Positions 48,490 through 62,531 are shown, numbered from the stretch's first letter. The stretch: 64,000 bases of DNA from Nymphaea colorata (GCF_008831285.2 NC_045142.1:11670716-11734715); one strand, 5' to 3'. Notes: a model not told the origin generated them from the sequence alone. Program-made: numbers and translations.

Positions 48490-51200
48490 ACGGCTTTATT
48501 GTTTCAATGAAGATCAATGCTTCTTGAATCTCAAACCCCAACTGACTGAGTACACTTCTTACCCATATTAGTTCATCAAATGTCATATTTCTATACACTT
48601 TAGCATGCAAAGACTCCTTGGTTCTTACTTTTCTATACCACTAAATTTCCAACCATTAATATCCTGAAGTAGATCTTCTATCAAGAACATCTCTTGCCCA
48701 ATTGGCATCACAATATCATTCAATTTTGGTGTTTCCACCATATTTTTATGACATTTCCAAGGCTTATTCATGCATATGCTCATCAAATTTGAAATATCAG
48801 TGCAAGTAATAACAAGGAATATCAGTTTTCCCACGAACCTTTGAAATGTCCCTTTGTCCACCTCTAGGTCTACCTTTGAACTTAAAGAGGAGTTTTCACT
48901 AGTTGAGAGGCCAAATTTGTAGTCCCCTTTTAGGTCAAGAGCATACCTTTTTGACTCAGGCATGGTCCTTTGTAGTATTTAGCAATCTTATTACCCAAAA
49001 AGATATTTCAACAGGGAAAAATCCTTTATATCAAATGTCGCAGGTAGGTATTTTCAATGTTTCAACCCATCCAAGTTAATACTAATAGTAACCAAGACAT
49101 CAAGATAAACAAGTGCAAAAGTTATGTTGTTGCCATTGATTTTCACAAATATTTTATTTCGTGACTTACACTTACAAATCGCTAGCTTTCAAAAGGCCCA
49201 ACTTAGTTTAGCATATTGTGCTATTGAAGATTGTTTAAGCCCATAGACTAAGTATGAATTCCATGTAGACTCCTTCATTCAGTTAATCCTGGAGAACTAC
49301 ATTGTTGATATTGAGACACTGGACTCGAAATTATAGGCAATAGATAAAATGACTATTAATTTATTTGTCTTGACCAATAGAATGTATCTTTCGTGATCAT
49401 ATTCCACATCAAAAACTTGAGCAATCCTTTTGTGAGAAATTAAGCCTTGTACCTATCAATATTTTCATACCTCCTAGTTTTGATTTTTTTCGTAGTGCCT
49501 CAAGTTATTCATCCATTACATGTCTCAACTAAAGCTTTTATGGCTGCATTATAAGGTGCAGCTCATGAAATTTATAAACATTTTTTTACAAAAAATGCAT
49601 GTTTACAAGAGACGTGATAACAATAAATGTATTTATCCACGAGATATCTAGAAGCATTGTAACTAATATAATACTAGAGGCAAATGAGGGGCCATCCAGC
49701 TCATAGTGACATCTTTTGTTTCACTTTAAATTGATCGAGATAATGCTACATTTTCTTAAATTAATCTTCACCCATAGAGTTATCACTATTCTATTGCCTT
49801 GCTCCAACACTAGTTTCTTATTCTTCACATATTTCAACATGAAGGAAAGTGTCCACAATGTCAACATTTGGCTGAATACTCTTCGCTTGGAAGGTACTTC
49901 CTAAACTTCATTATAACAGTAACATTGAATGCTATTGGACTCCATCTGACATGCTTATGAGTGGCAATCCATATGTGTATAATACAACCAGCTACATTGA
50001 AGATGATCAAGACTGATTTTTTTGCCAAGAACAGCCTCCGTTGCCACCAAAACTCTTAATCTTGGAATGGTCACTCAATTAATTGGTAAGTAGTAGAAAT
50101 GGCTTTGGTTCAAGAGATTTTAGGAATATTTGATTGAAACAGATGTGACCTAACAAATTTAAGTAGACAACAACTTTTATTCTCATACCATTGTCCAATC
50201 TTAAGAATTGAATTTTAGTCTCAAAATGGTTTGAACCATAAAGACCTTGAAATTATAAAAAAAAAACCTCATCATTGTGCGACAAATAGTTCTGAATGTT
50301 ATTAGAAATAATTGTCCACAAACAAGTCCCAACGTGTTGGTGGGAACAAGAGCAAAGGGTGTATGAGACACACTCAAAATAGTCAAACTTAGGTCTACCT
50401 AATCTACCATATGACAAAATATCACAACCTTTATTGTTAAAATGCAAAAAGGAAATATCAAATCAAGGTGTGGCCACTTGTAGGGCCCACTAATCGATTC
50501 TGCCACCAGGAACTCTTCTCCCCAACAACCAGCAATATTCTGCACTTATAAGTAACTTTGTGGACCATGTGAAGAAAAACACCACCAGCGAATAACTTCT
50601 TCATGATATATAAGATCCAAAACACAACATTAGTAGGAGAAAGGTCCACATGACAATCCAATTCCTTTGTTATCTTAGCTACATAAAAAAGACTTGAGCT
50701 CAAGGATAGCAATTGTAAAGCAAGATGTCAGCAACCCCGAGTGAAACAACATAATTTGAAAGTGCATTTAGACTACTGAGTCGATTCTTTATGGGGTTAG
50801 CTCTAACTGATTGTTCAGAGCTTTGATCATAATTAGCTATAAAAAATTACCTTTTCATTGGTGTCAATGGAAGTTTTGTCATCAACCTCACTACATTTGT
50901 GGTTTTCTTCACCATTCATCTGGCAAAAGACTGTTACAAATAGCACCAATAGGAAAATCTGAAAAATTCTTTCTCATTTGCGTTGTATTTTTAGGTGACC
51001 CAAATAAGTTGTATTAAGACAATATAAGTCCATCTCATTCCATTTCCCCTTAATAATGCAAATGTCCTCATCAATGTCATATTTCCTTTCTAAAGGTTTC
51101 CTTAGCAACATCCTAGACTCCCACTCTTCATAATTAGGATAATTGGGAAGAGGCTTGGGTTTTCTTCCATTAAAATGTTTTGTTTTTTATTTTCTACTAA
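48490..51200 (-). mobile_element. Decayed Ty1/Copia remnant downstream of copy C
   Basis: Minus-strand readings appear in the right order. Near 50460-50712 is pre-integrase text (AKITKELDCHVDLSPTNVVF). At about 50170-50250 is integrase-like KIQFLRLDNGMR. At 48740-48960 is RT text KRYALDLKGDYKFGL and FQRFVGKLIFLVITCTDISN, matching the Copia RT end. Stops and shifts occur throughout. The first ~1.6 kb matches the remnant after copy A (29740-31460), which is cut at about 50130 in these coordinates. The LTR-like text after copy A is missing here. A short phrase near 51520-51550 (GGGAAACTCTCAAGATCA) also occurs at 29276, so part of an LTR may lie there. Confidence 0.72.
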
Positions 51201-53076
51201 GATACAAAGTGGCACCTTACGACTAATTCAAGTAGTTCATACCATTCAGCAAAACATTATTACGAGTACATGATTCCACATTAATTCTTTGTTGAAGAGA
51301 TGACCCTTGTGTTGAAGAGCATCCATGGGAACCACTAGATTCTTCTCTATCTTCAAATTCCATGATCATGTTGAGAATGAATGATCAAGATAAAGCACTG
51401 CATCATAAACTGACAGTCCAGTATCATGAAGTACTGAACACAATAGGAAAAGTAGAAATTCAATCGCACAAGCAAGACAACATTCAATGTTTCTGAACTT
51501 GATAGATCTAAATCTACAAGGGAAACTCTCAAGATCAATTTTCATTCATGGTGTTTATATGCAAAATATTTTATCTTTTACACGTAAACCTTTTGGAAAG
51601 AAAGGAATTGGTTACTTGTCAACAATTTTTTAAGTGAAAAGAAAACTAGGGAGGTGGAACCCGCTTGTGAGTAGAAGAAGACTTTGAAAACTAAGATTAA
51701 AATAGGATTTCGAAAAATGTTTTCAAATAGATCTTGAAAAAATTTTTCAAACGTGAGAAAATGTGAATGATTTTCAAAATTGTAACATATAAGATGTTAA
51801 TGAAAAGTAGCTTTTTTTGCACCTTAACTATAGCCAGTTATGTAAACAAGGTCCAATTTCATTAATTTCTAGGAGGAAAGTAAGTGTATGATTGTTGTTG
51901 GAGTCAACCATGGGTGAGAGATTGAAAATGTGAGTGCTAGTGCATGTGATCAAGTCACAACATGATATAAAAAAAAGTAAATGCATATCTAACATGAAGC
52001 AAGGAATTAAATATTCCACTATTTTCTTTTGATTTTCAATTATAAATTGGAATGAAATAAAATAATAAAAAAAGACATTAACAACTACACAATAAAGATA
52101 AACAAAGATATCAATGCAAAGCTAGCAAAAGATATGGCTCCCTCTCTTTCATTACTTAAGAGAAAACGAATAGATGTTGTACATCACAAAACAATGACAG
52201 TAAATACAAAACCTCAGATTAGCTAACATAACAGGCGAGGGTGTCTCAAATCATCCAATGTTTCTACACAACAAGCAAGAGTGTGTCAAAATCATCCAAC
52301 AAATCCCAAACAGAATACAAATTTTCAACAATATCAAGACACGTAAGACTTAGGGTAATTTTAGCATGGTTACAATTGCAAAAATACATAGTACCCATTG
52401 TTCCATTAAATAAGCATACCAAAGTTCCTGATTCTTATATACTCTTATAACCATCTTTTTCAAAGGTTGCATTCACTTCTTTGGGCTTCACACCATATAT
52501 CTCATGGCATGTACACAAAAATATTATCAAGCAAGTTATACCAAAAAAATAAAATAAAATAAAAAATCAATAGCCTACCATATTTAATCTTCCACAACCA
52601 GTCCAACACCTTCATGAATTACCTCTCAATTCACAGATTCACCACAAATGCTTACATCTGCATAACTTTCTAGTCAATACATACCGATTGATTAAAAATT
52701 CAAATTGCAAAGGGATGGCCATGGAACTGGCCTAGTACTTTTATTCATCATAAAACTACATCTCTAAAAATTTTTTACCACTTAACAAGAAAAATCAATG
52801 CTCTAATATCGTCCCATATGGCCCGGCCCACTTCTTTGTCATCCTTAGCATTCTACAACTTCCCAAAATGTCATATCATCATTGAAAGGCCAATTGTGAA
52901 AAACTTTTCAACTATTTCATCTTAAATTTTTTTCATCAATTTCTTCTTAAATTTCCTACTGCACCACCAATCCAAAATGTTTTTTAGTGAATGTGCAAGT
53001 CTAAACGAAACATTAAATTTTTGCAAATGAAAATGCCAAGCAAAATCAGTATCCTTAAAATGCAAAAATAAGTGGA
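51201..53076. other. No recognisable gene; AT-rich DNA
   Basis: Short broken frames only. The stretch near 51400-51560 may be LTR debris of the Copia remnant; the rest shows nothing identifiable. Confidence 0.5.
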
Positions 53077-53084
53077 AGCATGTT

Positions 53085-53868
53085 TAAGCCTGGGCACCGG
53101 GCCGGGCCACCGCCGGGTACCCAGTACCCGGCCTGACTCGGGCCTTAAAATTTTGAGTTTCGGGCTTTTTTTTTCGGCCCAGCCCGGCCCGGTAATTAAC
53201 GGGCCGGGCTCGGGCCTCCGACTGTGATTATCGGGGGCCCGAAAAGCCCGACAACAAATTTACTTTTTTTTTCAAAAATAAATGGACTTAGGAAGTTAGG
53301 GTATTTTTCCTCTTCTTTTTGCTGTTTTGCTGAAGACCGAAGTAGGTATTTGAGGTTACAAACTTGCAGAGACTCAGAGAGGGCGTTGGGCTTATCGGAG
53401 GAGGAGGCGTTGGGCTTATCAGAGGAGGAGGTGTTGGGCGAAGGTGACAGAGAAAAAAAGCCGTGGGGAGTCCACTGTAGCTGGCAAAGGTTGGTGGTGG
53501 GAAGTGGATGGTGGCGACTGGCTTCCATTGCCCAGTTCCATATTGATCTTTTCAATATTGGGGTTAGGGTTGGGAAGGGTTAGGGTTTTCAGAAACTTGA
53601 GAAGGGGGAAAAAATGAAGGCTCGGGCCCGGGCCCGGGCCCGACCTGCCCAAAAGCCCAGTCCAGCCCACCCGGCCTGTTAATAATCGGACCGGGCCGGG
53701 CCGGGCCTCGGGCATAAATCAAAGCCCGAGGCCCGATATTGCATGGGCCCAGCCCGGCCAGTTTCTAAATGGGCCGGGCCTTGGGCTGGCACGTTTACAA
53801 TACCGGGCTTCAGTTTTTATAATTTTATCGGGCCAGGCCGGCCCGGCCCAGTCCGATGCCCAGCCTTA
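53085..53868. mobile_element. hAT-type non-autonomous element, 784 bp
   Basis: Ends TAAGCCTGGGCACCGGGCC and GATGCCCAGCCTTA are inverted repeats. The flanking 8 bp AGCATGTT is perfect on both sides (53077-53084 and 53869-53876). The inside is GC-rich near both ends, with a GGGCCC run at 53622-53642, and carries two overlapping 119-codon open frames on opposite strands with no domain. It belongs to the same family as 38932-39663. Because the target duplication is perfect, it is probably younger than that copy. Confidence 0.88.
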
Positions 53869-53876
53869 AGCATGTT

Positions 53877-56800
53877 TCTCAGCTACAAAACAAGTAAACC
53901 ATTTATTCACCAATGTTTGGCCAAGAGTTATAAATGCAACCCTCTATAGCCAAAAAAAAATAAAGAACATGGCTTTTAGTACTGCATCACAGGCCCATCC
54001 TCCAACTTCCAACAATCCTGTCAACTCTAATTCTTTCATATAATATCATTTCTAGACAGCTGGAATACCAGACTCATGTTATACATAATCAATAACTGTT
54101 ATACATATTTGATAACTCAATTTATTATTATGAAAAGAGTCAGCAGGTTCCAATGATCCTCACTCCGACTCAAATGAAGGAGAAAGGATACAAAGGAATG
54201 GACAAAATTATGGAGGAAAGGAAAGGAAAAGAGATGCTGAAGTTATCTCAATCTATGGCTATAAATTAGCTCTTTCACATATTTGCAATGTACATGTAAT
54301 CGTCGATAAAATGTTTCTACCTTACACTTACTTAAAGCAATATATGAAATTTTGTTATGATTTTCATTGTATTTAGTTTCGTGTTGATCGTATGATTATC
54401 TATCTTCTTTAGGTTCTCACCTTGTAGTGGATGATGTTTACTGATCTGGTGGCTCGAATGATGGGGGGTTGCTAGGAGGGACATGCCTGATGTCCATACT
54501 CCTTTAAACTTAATCTTTGTATGTACAAGGGTTTGTCAGTACATATATGTATGCCCTTTTCTCTTGATCTTAAATAATGCTTGCGAGAGCTGCAGTTTTT
54601 CGACATATGCTTGGAAGGTTTGCTTATGAATAGTATTCTTAATTAGAATCATTAACTTCTAGGACAGGTCATGCCTTGCGCTAATTATGTGGGTGAGTTA
54701 TACATACACCAATAGACAGATTGTGCCAATGCTAACTACGTAGGTGTGTGATTGTTTAGCTTCCACTTGGTCAAAGTGACTCCAAAAAAAAGAATTTCTA
54801 CCTCTATTCCTCTTTTGGACCCACTTGTGTATGACGCTGGAGTGTCACACATTGTCCTTTAGAGCTTTGATTTCCGCAAACATAATTGTTTTCCTTTTGA
54901 GTCTCTATCTGCTTCATGAAAATGGCATGGCTCTTGATTACACAAAAGAATACTCAAGGTGTGAGGTGAAATGAAAAATTTAGACAATATAAATGAGAAG
55001 AAATTGGATGTAGTATGGAACATGACTTAATAATTAGATGGGTTGCAAAAATATTGGTGTTAAAAACATAGTCGGTAACATAAAGAGAATGTTGGTGCGA
55101 ACAACTGAAGCAATGCAGAGTTAGTGGATTTGGATCCGATGGGTTGGAGGCATGAGGAGGAGTTGGAGAGTAGAGGATGGCGTGGTTAGATTATGGGGTA
55201 ACGATGAGAGGGAATTTGGTGTGGGACACATAGCATGTCATCAAAGATTGGATGGGGTAAGACTACTTGGTTTTCATGGGTTTGAGGGACTATTGGAAAG
55301 AAAAATTTTCTCCTGGAAAACATCTATATTAACAAAAATTTTGTGAGTTTCAAGGTCAAAGACCTCATGACCATGATGATTATTTGAACACCCAAAAAAG
55401 ATGCATCATTTTCCTTTGGGTGAAAATTTATCTTTGTGGCAGTCATATTTTGGGCATAACAAAGCAACCAAAACAATGAAGATGTTCAGATTTTGGTCTT
55501 TGTATAAAGAATGTTTCGCATGGAGTTTTGTTGTGAAGGGCTGAGCTAGGCCTTGATATGTGAGATGGGCACCAATGAGAATGTACTTGCCCCAAATAAA
55601 AAGCCTCACATTACCTCTCCTTTTTTAGGGCATTCTGATTTGGGTTCATTTTAGTGCATTCTCGACACATTATGTTGTATAGAGAATGTCTGAAGAGAAT
55701 AAAGTTGCTTTTATTTACAGGACTGGAATTGAGTGATGCAATAACATATGCTAGATCTATCATAATGGTTTTAGCTACTCCCCAATGGCATATGCTAGAT
55801 CTAGTAAGACTAGCTATCTACCTAGAGTAACATAAAATAATCAAATCACAAGCACAATTGAACCAAACAAAATGAATGTGGAGGAACAAAAAAAGCAGAA
55901 TCTTTTTGCAATAATCTTCCCTAATCATGACTTTATTCTAAGAAAATTACTATACTAACATCAAATATGAGCTAATAAATGATAAACCTTTGATTTTTAT
56001 GAACAAATATATATTTGACAACTAATCTGGCAAGCCACAAAAACTGGTTCCAAGATAGTGGGATAGTGATTGCTCATCACCTGCGATTATGAATGATTCT
56101 AAACCAATAAAAAAAAGCATATTCAATTATGAAATATATTCCTTTCTAAGTTAAACCTCAAATATCATGTAAAACAGAGAGATATAATGCTGAAATTCAA
56201 TGAAAATTCAGAATGTGCACATGAGGATAAATGGATTCTAACTAATATGCATGCATGAAAACAATGTCATTTGCTTATCTGCATAGCATCAAATGCCCCA
56301 ATATAGGGTGAAAGAAGAGTGAGCAACCCTTCACATTGATGTACTTGTCCAGATGGGAGTCACTCACCCTCCTTGCTGCTTCCATTGATAAGTTTGGTGG
56401 AGAAAAAATAAGAAATACACAGCACAAGAAAATAAGAGAACAGTATGTGGCAGCAATGGAACTTCAATGAAGGAAATCACCTAGAACTAGGCCAAATGTA
56501 GAAAGAAGGGGTATAAGGTTAGGCAGAACACTCTTTAAAATAAAGAGATACCCAAATCCATGTCCATGGCCTATTTAAACTAAAAATTTGAAACATTAAA
56601 TATTTTAGAAAATTTTCTAAGGAAGACCCACTGAGGGACTATTGATAACTAGACTCTAAGTGGTTCCTTAATTTTAGACTAGCATTTGGCTACAATGAGA
56701 ACTTCTAGGTCAATTTTTAAAAATTTACATCCTAAAAAATTTTTGGTTTGACCTAAATGTTTTCACAATGATTTTTCTCCGAGACCTACAAAAAATTTCT

Positions 56801-58800
56801 TATATTTTTTTTTGCTCTAAATTGGCTATTCAATCTCTAAGCTCGATAAAATTGCAACAGATCTTATCGAGACCTAAATCAAAATAAATGATCTAAAAGC
56901 TGTGAAACCATAATAAATTCATGCAAATCAACTATAAAATGTATTTCATGTACTATCAATGGAACAAGGCTTGGTTCAAGAAAATGAAAATTTCATTTTT
57001 TTAGAGTCACCAAAAAGTATATTAGAGATCTAAATTTTATAGATCTCACTTATATTGTAAACTTAATGAAGAGGCTCTTACTAAAGAGTGAGGTTTTTAT
57101 TGGCCTAGAATGTCAGTGCAATTTCAAGAACATAACTAGCGGCCAACCTAAATTCTTGTGGTTGCATTGGTTCAGATATGAGTAGCTACATTGTCTACTT
57201 ATATGCTTCAGTTATTGAATCGCAACACATGCTATGCAAAGTAATGTGATAGCATGTGCATTTTAGTAGTTGAATCTTCACGTGTATAGAAATTGGCAAT
57301 GGTAGTGTTGGCAATGAAGACAAGGCAACATAATTTGTATAATAAGCAGTTTGAGGATTTCAATTATCATCAAGTTTAAAGTACACATTGTGCAAGAAAG
57401 AGTTAGACATGCATCAACGTTGATGGTTGGACTTCTTCAATCCTTATGATTTTGTTACTACTTACCATCCATTTGAGTCTAATGTAATAGATGGTTGCAG
57501 ATGCATGTAAGAGGGTCAATGAGTACTTTGCATGTCAAACTGTAAAACATGATCAAATATTTTTTTTGCATGCCAGTTATTCAAGACAAAAAAAGCAACT
57601 ATTTTGTGTATTAAGTTGAGGAATGCTTTCAATGTTATTGATGAGATTAAGGGCACACATAAAGAGGATCATGGATATACGCATATGAGGGCATTGTCAA
57701 GTTGGATATATCAAGTTTTTTGGTGGATGCATTAAGTACTAAATGGTTTGGGTCAGTGGTAGAGCCAAGAACTTTTGGCTGAGGAGCACTTATACGCAGC
57801 ACCTAAAATTTTATCTTTCAAAAATTGTATTAGCTTTAGATTAATATTAAAAAGATAGAGGGCCACAATATTTAAATAGCAAAAGATAAGGGGCACTGAT
57901 ATAGAAATAGATAGATTTTACGAGAGGATCCAACATGTAAATAACTGAAATTAGTGTAAATGTGTGGGCAGCTGCTCACTCAATGCCAAATATGCATCTG
58001 CCCAGGATTGGGTAGTAACTATGTATACTACACAATATTGGTTCAATTAGAATTATTTTACACAAAGTCGATAAAACTTGCCACCCCATTCACTTTGAGA
58101 GTACGAAGATGTATAAGGACTTGGGACATAATTTTAGTTGGTTCATAAGAAAGGAAGGGTAGACAATATGCAGCCATATGTCTAATTTATTATCAAATTA
58201 TGATTGAGCAATTGCAGTTTGTTGGTTTGATGCAGATGATTGAGATGCCACACTTGGAATGAGAGTGGATTACTATGTAGTTCATTGTTGTCCACCCTAG
58301 GACTTGCAATTGTTGATGCTATTTGGGTGATTGTGATAGAATGACCACATCAATGTTATCTATTCACGAGTTAATTACCAAAATGTTGCAAAATTGTGCA
58401 TGAAGGCGATTGTAAGATTTTTTGGGTTCCTTAGTTTACTATTTTAAATTGGCACTATAAGTTTACTATGAGATTATAGCAGCATCATTGGAGAACTATA
58501 GGTATAAAATTGATAATTAGCACTACTTTTCACTTGTGAGTCGATAGTAATCAAAGTGCATGTTCCAAAATTAAAAAGATACATTGCACACTTGTGACAT
58601 AAAATGGAGAGAGGTAACTATGACATACATGTTATGCTTGTAGCAGTGTAGATGACAATAACTGCCATGAAAAAACAAAATGATAGGCACTTCATAAGAA
58701 TCCTATAAATTTTTGGCTACAAATGTATGTGCGATCTAAGGGAGCGGATAGTACTCTTGTGCTATGGTACTATCTTAAGCAAATGTAGTAGATAACTCAG
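53877..58800. other. No recognisable gene; AT-rich DNA
   Basis: Frames are short and broken. CAGTGGTAGAGCCAAGAAC at about 57755 resembles the left end of the CAGTGGCGGAGCC MITE family, but no right end was found. Some text near 56300-56700 has the composition of LTR debris without clear ends. Confidence 0.5.
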
Positions 58801-60300
58801 ATATACCAAAGGAGTTACTCACACCACATTAGAAGAGAGAGAGCTTACTTTTGAGGTAAGAGTCCACAGTAAAAGTATTTTTTAGATTTAGAAAGAATTG
58901 TTAGAAGAGAACTACATAATGGATGAAGTCTACTACTGCATAATGTACTACATTTGTCTCATATTCTACGAAACTTTGTTTTAGTTTATGCTTTACTAAC
59001 TTTTGGTTATATACTTGTTTTTTAAGACAATTCCATTGTGATACTGTTTAGAAACTCTGTGATATGTTTGATTATTTTATCAAATGGTTTCTTTGTTTTT
59101 GATGTTGTTTTTAATTCTTATTACATGAATGGTACATGTTTAAATATGCATGTAAATGTGGATGCTTTAACTTGGGATATTTGTCGGAACCATATTGAAC
59201 AAGAGAGAATAGGCAAACTCCCACTTGAAGGATTACTAGTGTCCCTTACGAAAACCGATATGTCTGTCTGTGAACATTGGTAAGCAGGAAAGAAAATGAA
59301 AAAATTGTTTGGTAGGACCATTAGCCCAACATGTTTTAAGATCCTAGAGAGCTAACAAGCAAATTTTGATAGTTCATTTTGTGAGATATCGCACATTAGT
59401 TTCAAACAGTTTAGAGTCCACTTTGTGAAATTGAAATGCTCCAATAATGCCATATATGATCAGGCATCAAGGATTACAAAATAATGAACTGCATTACTAT
59501 ACTATGTTATTTACTTTATGGTTATGAAACTTTAAGTGGGTTGGTTATTGGCAACTAATAGATTTACTTGATATTCTACTTTCTATTTCAGGTGGCCAAA
59601 TTAGTCCACTTCATGACATAATAGACTACTGCTAATCCATGAGTCCATGGCATATGTATTTTGGTCTAGACATTGAACTAATTGAGAGGATTTTGGGACC
59701 TAATGTCATATTTTTGTTTTCAAAACATATTCCTAAATTAACATACTTGTTGAATGTGCATGTGGTTTGTTTAATCCTTTTTAATATCAAATGGATTGAC
59801 ATATGTAATGATCTTCATTACTTATGCTTTGTTCTTGAATATAAGCCGATATTGTTCGCAGTATGTGCCTTGATGTTTTGATTCAGCTTGTATTTTGAAA
59901 GAAACAATCTTGTCTTGTAAATGTGCAAGAAGATTGAATGTGGATGGCATTGGAGAATTCTAGATAATGCCCGTGAGGACTTCTCAATTAAGTAGCTTCA
60001 TAATTTCTATATATGATAGTATATTAGAGCAATTATAGATTTACCAATTTATTTACACAAACACGTGCACATAGTGAAGCAGATAATGTCCATTTTTTGT
60101 TTAACATGTGCATTTGTTGGATTAGGAAAATCACAAACTATAGTTTTCCAAATAAAAGAATTTTGAGTTTGTAATGTAACTCATCCACATTTAAAAAAAA
60201 AAATTAAAGTTTCTTTTCCTATGTAGCCCGTCCATATTCTGTTCTTTTGGTTGGCTAGGTTATTGAAGGAGAACTTTAGTTAATAATATGATTGTTTTGT
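58800..60300 (+). repeat. Duplicated block with Ty1/Copia pre-integrase fragment
   Basis: Paralogous to about 23770-25230. Both hold TTACTCACACCACATTAGAAG, the Copia fragment (here 59038-59283, DALTWDICRNHIEQERIGKL) and TAGTTAATAATATGATT. This copy lacks the ~120 bp with the Ty3-like text (23880-23995) and has ~180 bp more at 59757-59937, bounded by TTGAATGTG repeats. The Copia frame stops at 59281-59283 where the other continues. Confidence 0.8.
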
Positions 60301-60313
60301 CTCATTTCTGAGA

Positions 60314-60407
60314 AGATTGGCACAACAGTTGGGGCAGAGGCTGGTAGATGACCAGTTCTCATTTCAAAGTCTCAGGACATTAACCCCTTATACGGCAAAA
60401 AAAAAAA
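60314..60407 (+). mobile_element. SINE-like repeat (copy 4)
   Basis: Same A-box/B-box text as 31694, with the B-box altered to TTTCAAAGTCTC, and a tail of A after TACGGC. No hAT insert is present. Just downstream (60437) is the sequence without the 732 bp hAT element. Confidence 0.48.
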
Positions 60408-61220
60408 GAGAGGCTATGTACATGCAAATTGAAGTATAGGAGGAGTAGCACCCTTAAACATGCACCTAAAACAGGCTTTGTGTCTTAAGAAGACACGAGA
60501 ATTGATGAGTGCTTTGGATCTCTTCTAGCAGTTTGCATGCGATATTCTACTAAACCAAATTCTCTGGTTTGGCTATTACTTACCATAGGTGATGTTTTGA
60601 CTGACGAACAACTTAAAGTTTGGGTGAATCTAACAAAAAGTTAGGCAAGGTAAATCTAACAAAAAGTTAGGTGCATCGCATCTGGAAAAAGGTGAGTTTC
60701 TTTGAGAGTACAAGTCTTTATCTCTTTTGACTGCTGCCCGTCTGCCAATGTATCTTAAATTTAGTCGCGGCAACAAACTCGTTCCTCCATTTTCTCGAGG
60801 GACCATTTTTCCATGGTAGAAACTGCAATGGAGATCTCGATGGAAAAATTTTCTTGGATGTTCAATCAATTGGGCGATCTTTTCAAATTATTTTTTTTTT
60901 ATGTAGCAGGTAAAAACTACCGGATGGTCAAGTGGACATCACATGAATAGAAACCATGGCACTGTAATCTTGCCTGGTGCGTGTCATACATTATTCGGCT
61001 CAAGCGAGTCCAGCTTTACGACTAAGTTCAGTTGAGCTTTATGGGTGAGTTTGAACTTGTCACTTTTTTCTTATTTCTTTTTTCCTTTAAATGGAAATAA
61101 AACAAAATAAATGTTAAAATTCATCAAACATTACCTTAATGCCTTTAACGATTACCAAACAAGAAAAACACAAGTCAAATTGTTTTTAAATAAACCAAGC
61201 TGGTGTACCTCAAACTTTAC

Positions 61221-61354
61221 CAGTGGCGGAGCCAAAAAAATTGACTGGAATGGCACTTGTTTAAACAAATTCAAATTTGATGGGCACCTATATCTATATA
61301 AGAATAAATATATAAGATTTTTCCCACATCAACCACAATGTGGCTACGCCACTG
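61221..61354. mobile_element. hAT-type MITE upstream of copy D
   Basis: Ends CAGTGGCGGAGCCA and TGTGGCTACGCCACTG are inverted repeats. Flanks AACTTTAC and AACTCAAC match 6 of 8. Upstream of copies B and C the same place has AATTCAAC or similar without the insert, which is the empty site. Confidence 0.72.
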
Positions 61355-62531
61355 AACTCAACTCATTTTTATAACTCAAATTTTAGCTCAAGTTCGTCCT
61401 TCACTAGTTTTACATAGGTTACCACAAACCCAACCAAGTTGGCCGACTCATTACACACCCATATATTCACAGTACCCTATCTGGGCAGGGACTAGCTCCG
61501 CTTGCACTCTTGTCCAATCTAAAGTTAATTTCTTATGTCTCACCAACTACTGCACTCTTTTTTCCAACAGTCTTATTCGTCTCACCGATCAGCTAACGAA
61601 AAGAAAGGCACCAACTCCCAACAGTCTTATTGGTCTCACCGGTCAGCTACCAAAAAGAAAGGCACCCAACTTACACCGTCTACAGTGGAAGCATCCAAGC
61701 TGAAGAATCAATTCCTAAACCTCTCTCGGTAAAATATCTTTCTAAAAGTTGTATATATGGGTGTCTTTCCATCACCGAATCTGCTTGATCATCTACAAGT
61801 GGCAAGTTCAACTCCTTGGTTGCTTTGTTGGTATTATATTCCTTCAAATGATGCTCACCGTGAAAGGAAAGAGGAAAATATTCCTTCAAAATGAACGTGA
61901 CATGCTTCACATAGCTCTGCAGATGCAAAAGATGGCCAATATCTCCATCATCCGTCCATGTGTCTGATTTGGGTGATGGGTGTTTTATACCTTGTTGAAA
62001 TTTCAGGGTTCTGATCCATTAGTTCTAAGGCTCTAGAAATCCGGAGATCTTCACCATACAAGGAACGGAGGTTTACCTGAAAGGTTTTAGGTTATCAACT
62101 GACAAGAAGAGGGAAAGACATGAGGTTTATTTCCCCGTTAACAGAAAAAAGAAGTTTTTCGTAAGAAAAAAAAATAAAAGATTAAAAAATAATTTTTAAA
62201 TAATTGTTAAAATATCACAACTTCCTCCTATTTTCTGGGCATATATGTATTACATGCCCGAGCTATATACACAACTCTCTTTCTGCGCACCCTGGTGCAT
62301 AAAAAATTATTCACCAGCCCAAAATGCTCCTCTGTTCTATTTAATAGAGAAAAGAATACTTTGTGTAAGGATAGAAAAAAGTAAATGCAAAGAATTAAAA
62401 AAACTAAAGAAGACATTTATTTTTAAATAATTTCAAAAATACCGCAACTCCTCCTTCGGTGTGTATATATTTCGTGCACCATGTGTGCACACAACTCACT
62501 CTCAATGAGAAGAAGGGGATATACAACGACC

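Noticed and set aside
53196-53715. Overlapping 119-codon frames on opposite strands
   Set aside because: Within the hAT element at 53085-53868; mirror-image frames of GC-rich, repeat-like DNA.
57100-58800. Possible transposase gene remnant
   Set aside because: Scattered frames with no identifiable motif.
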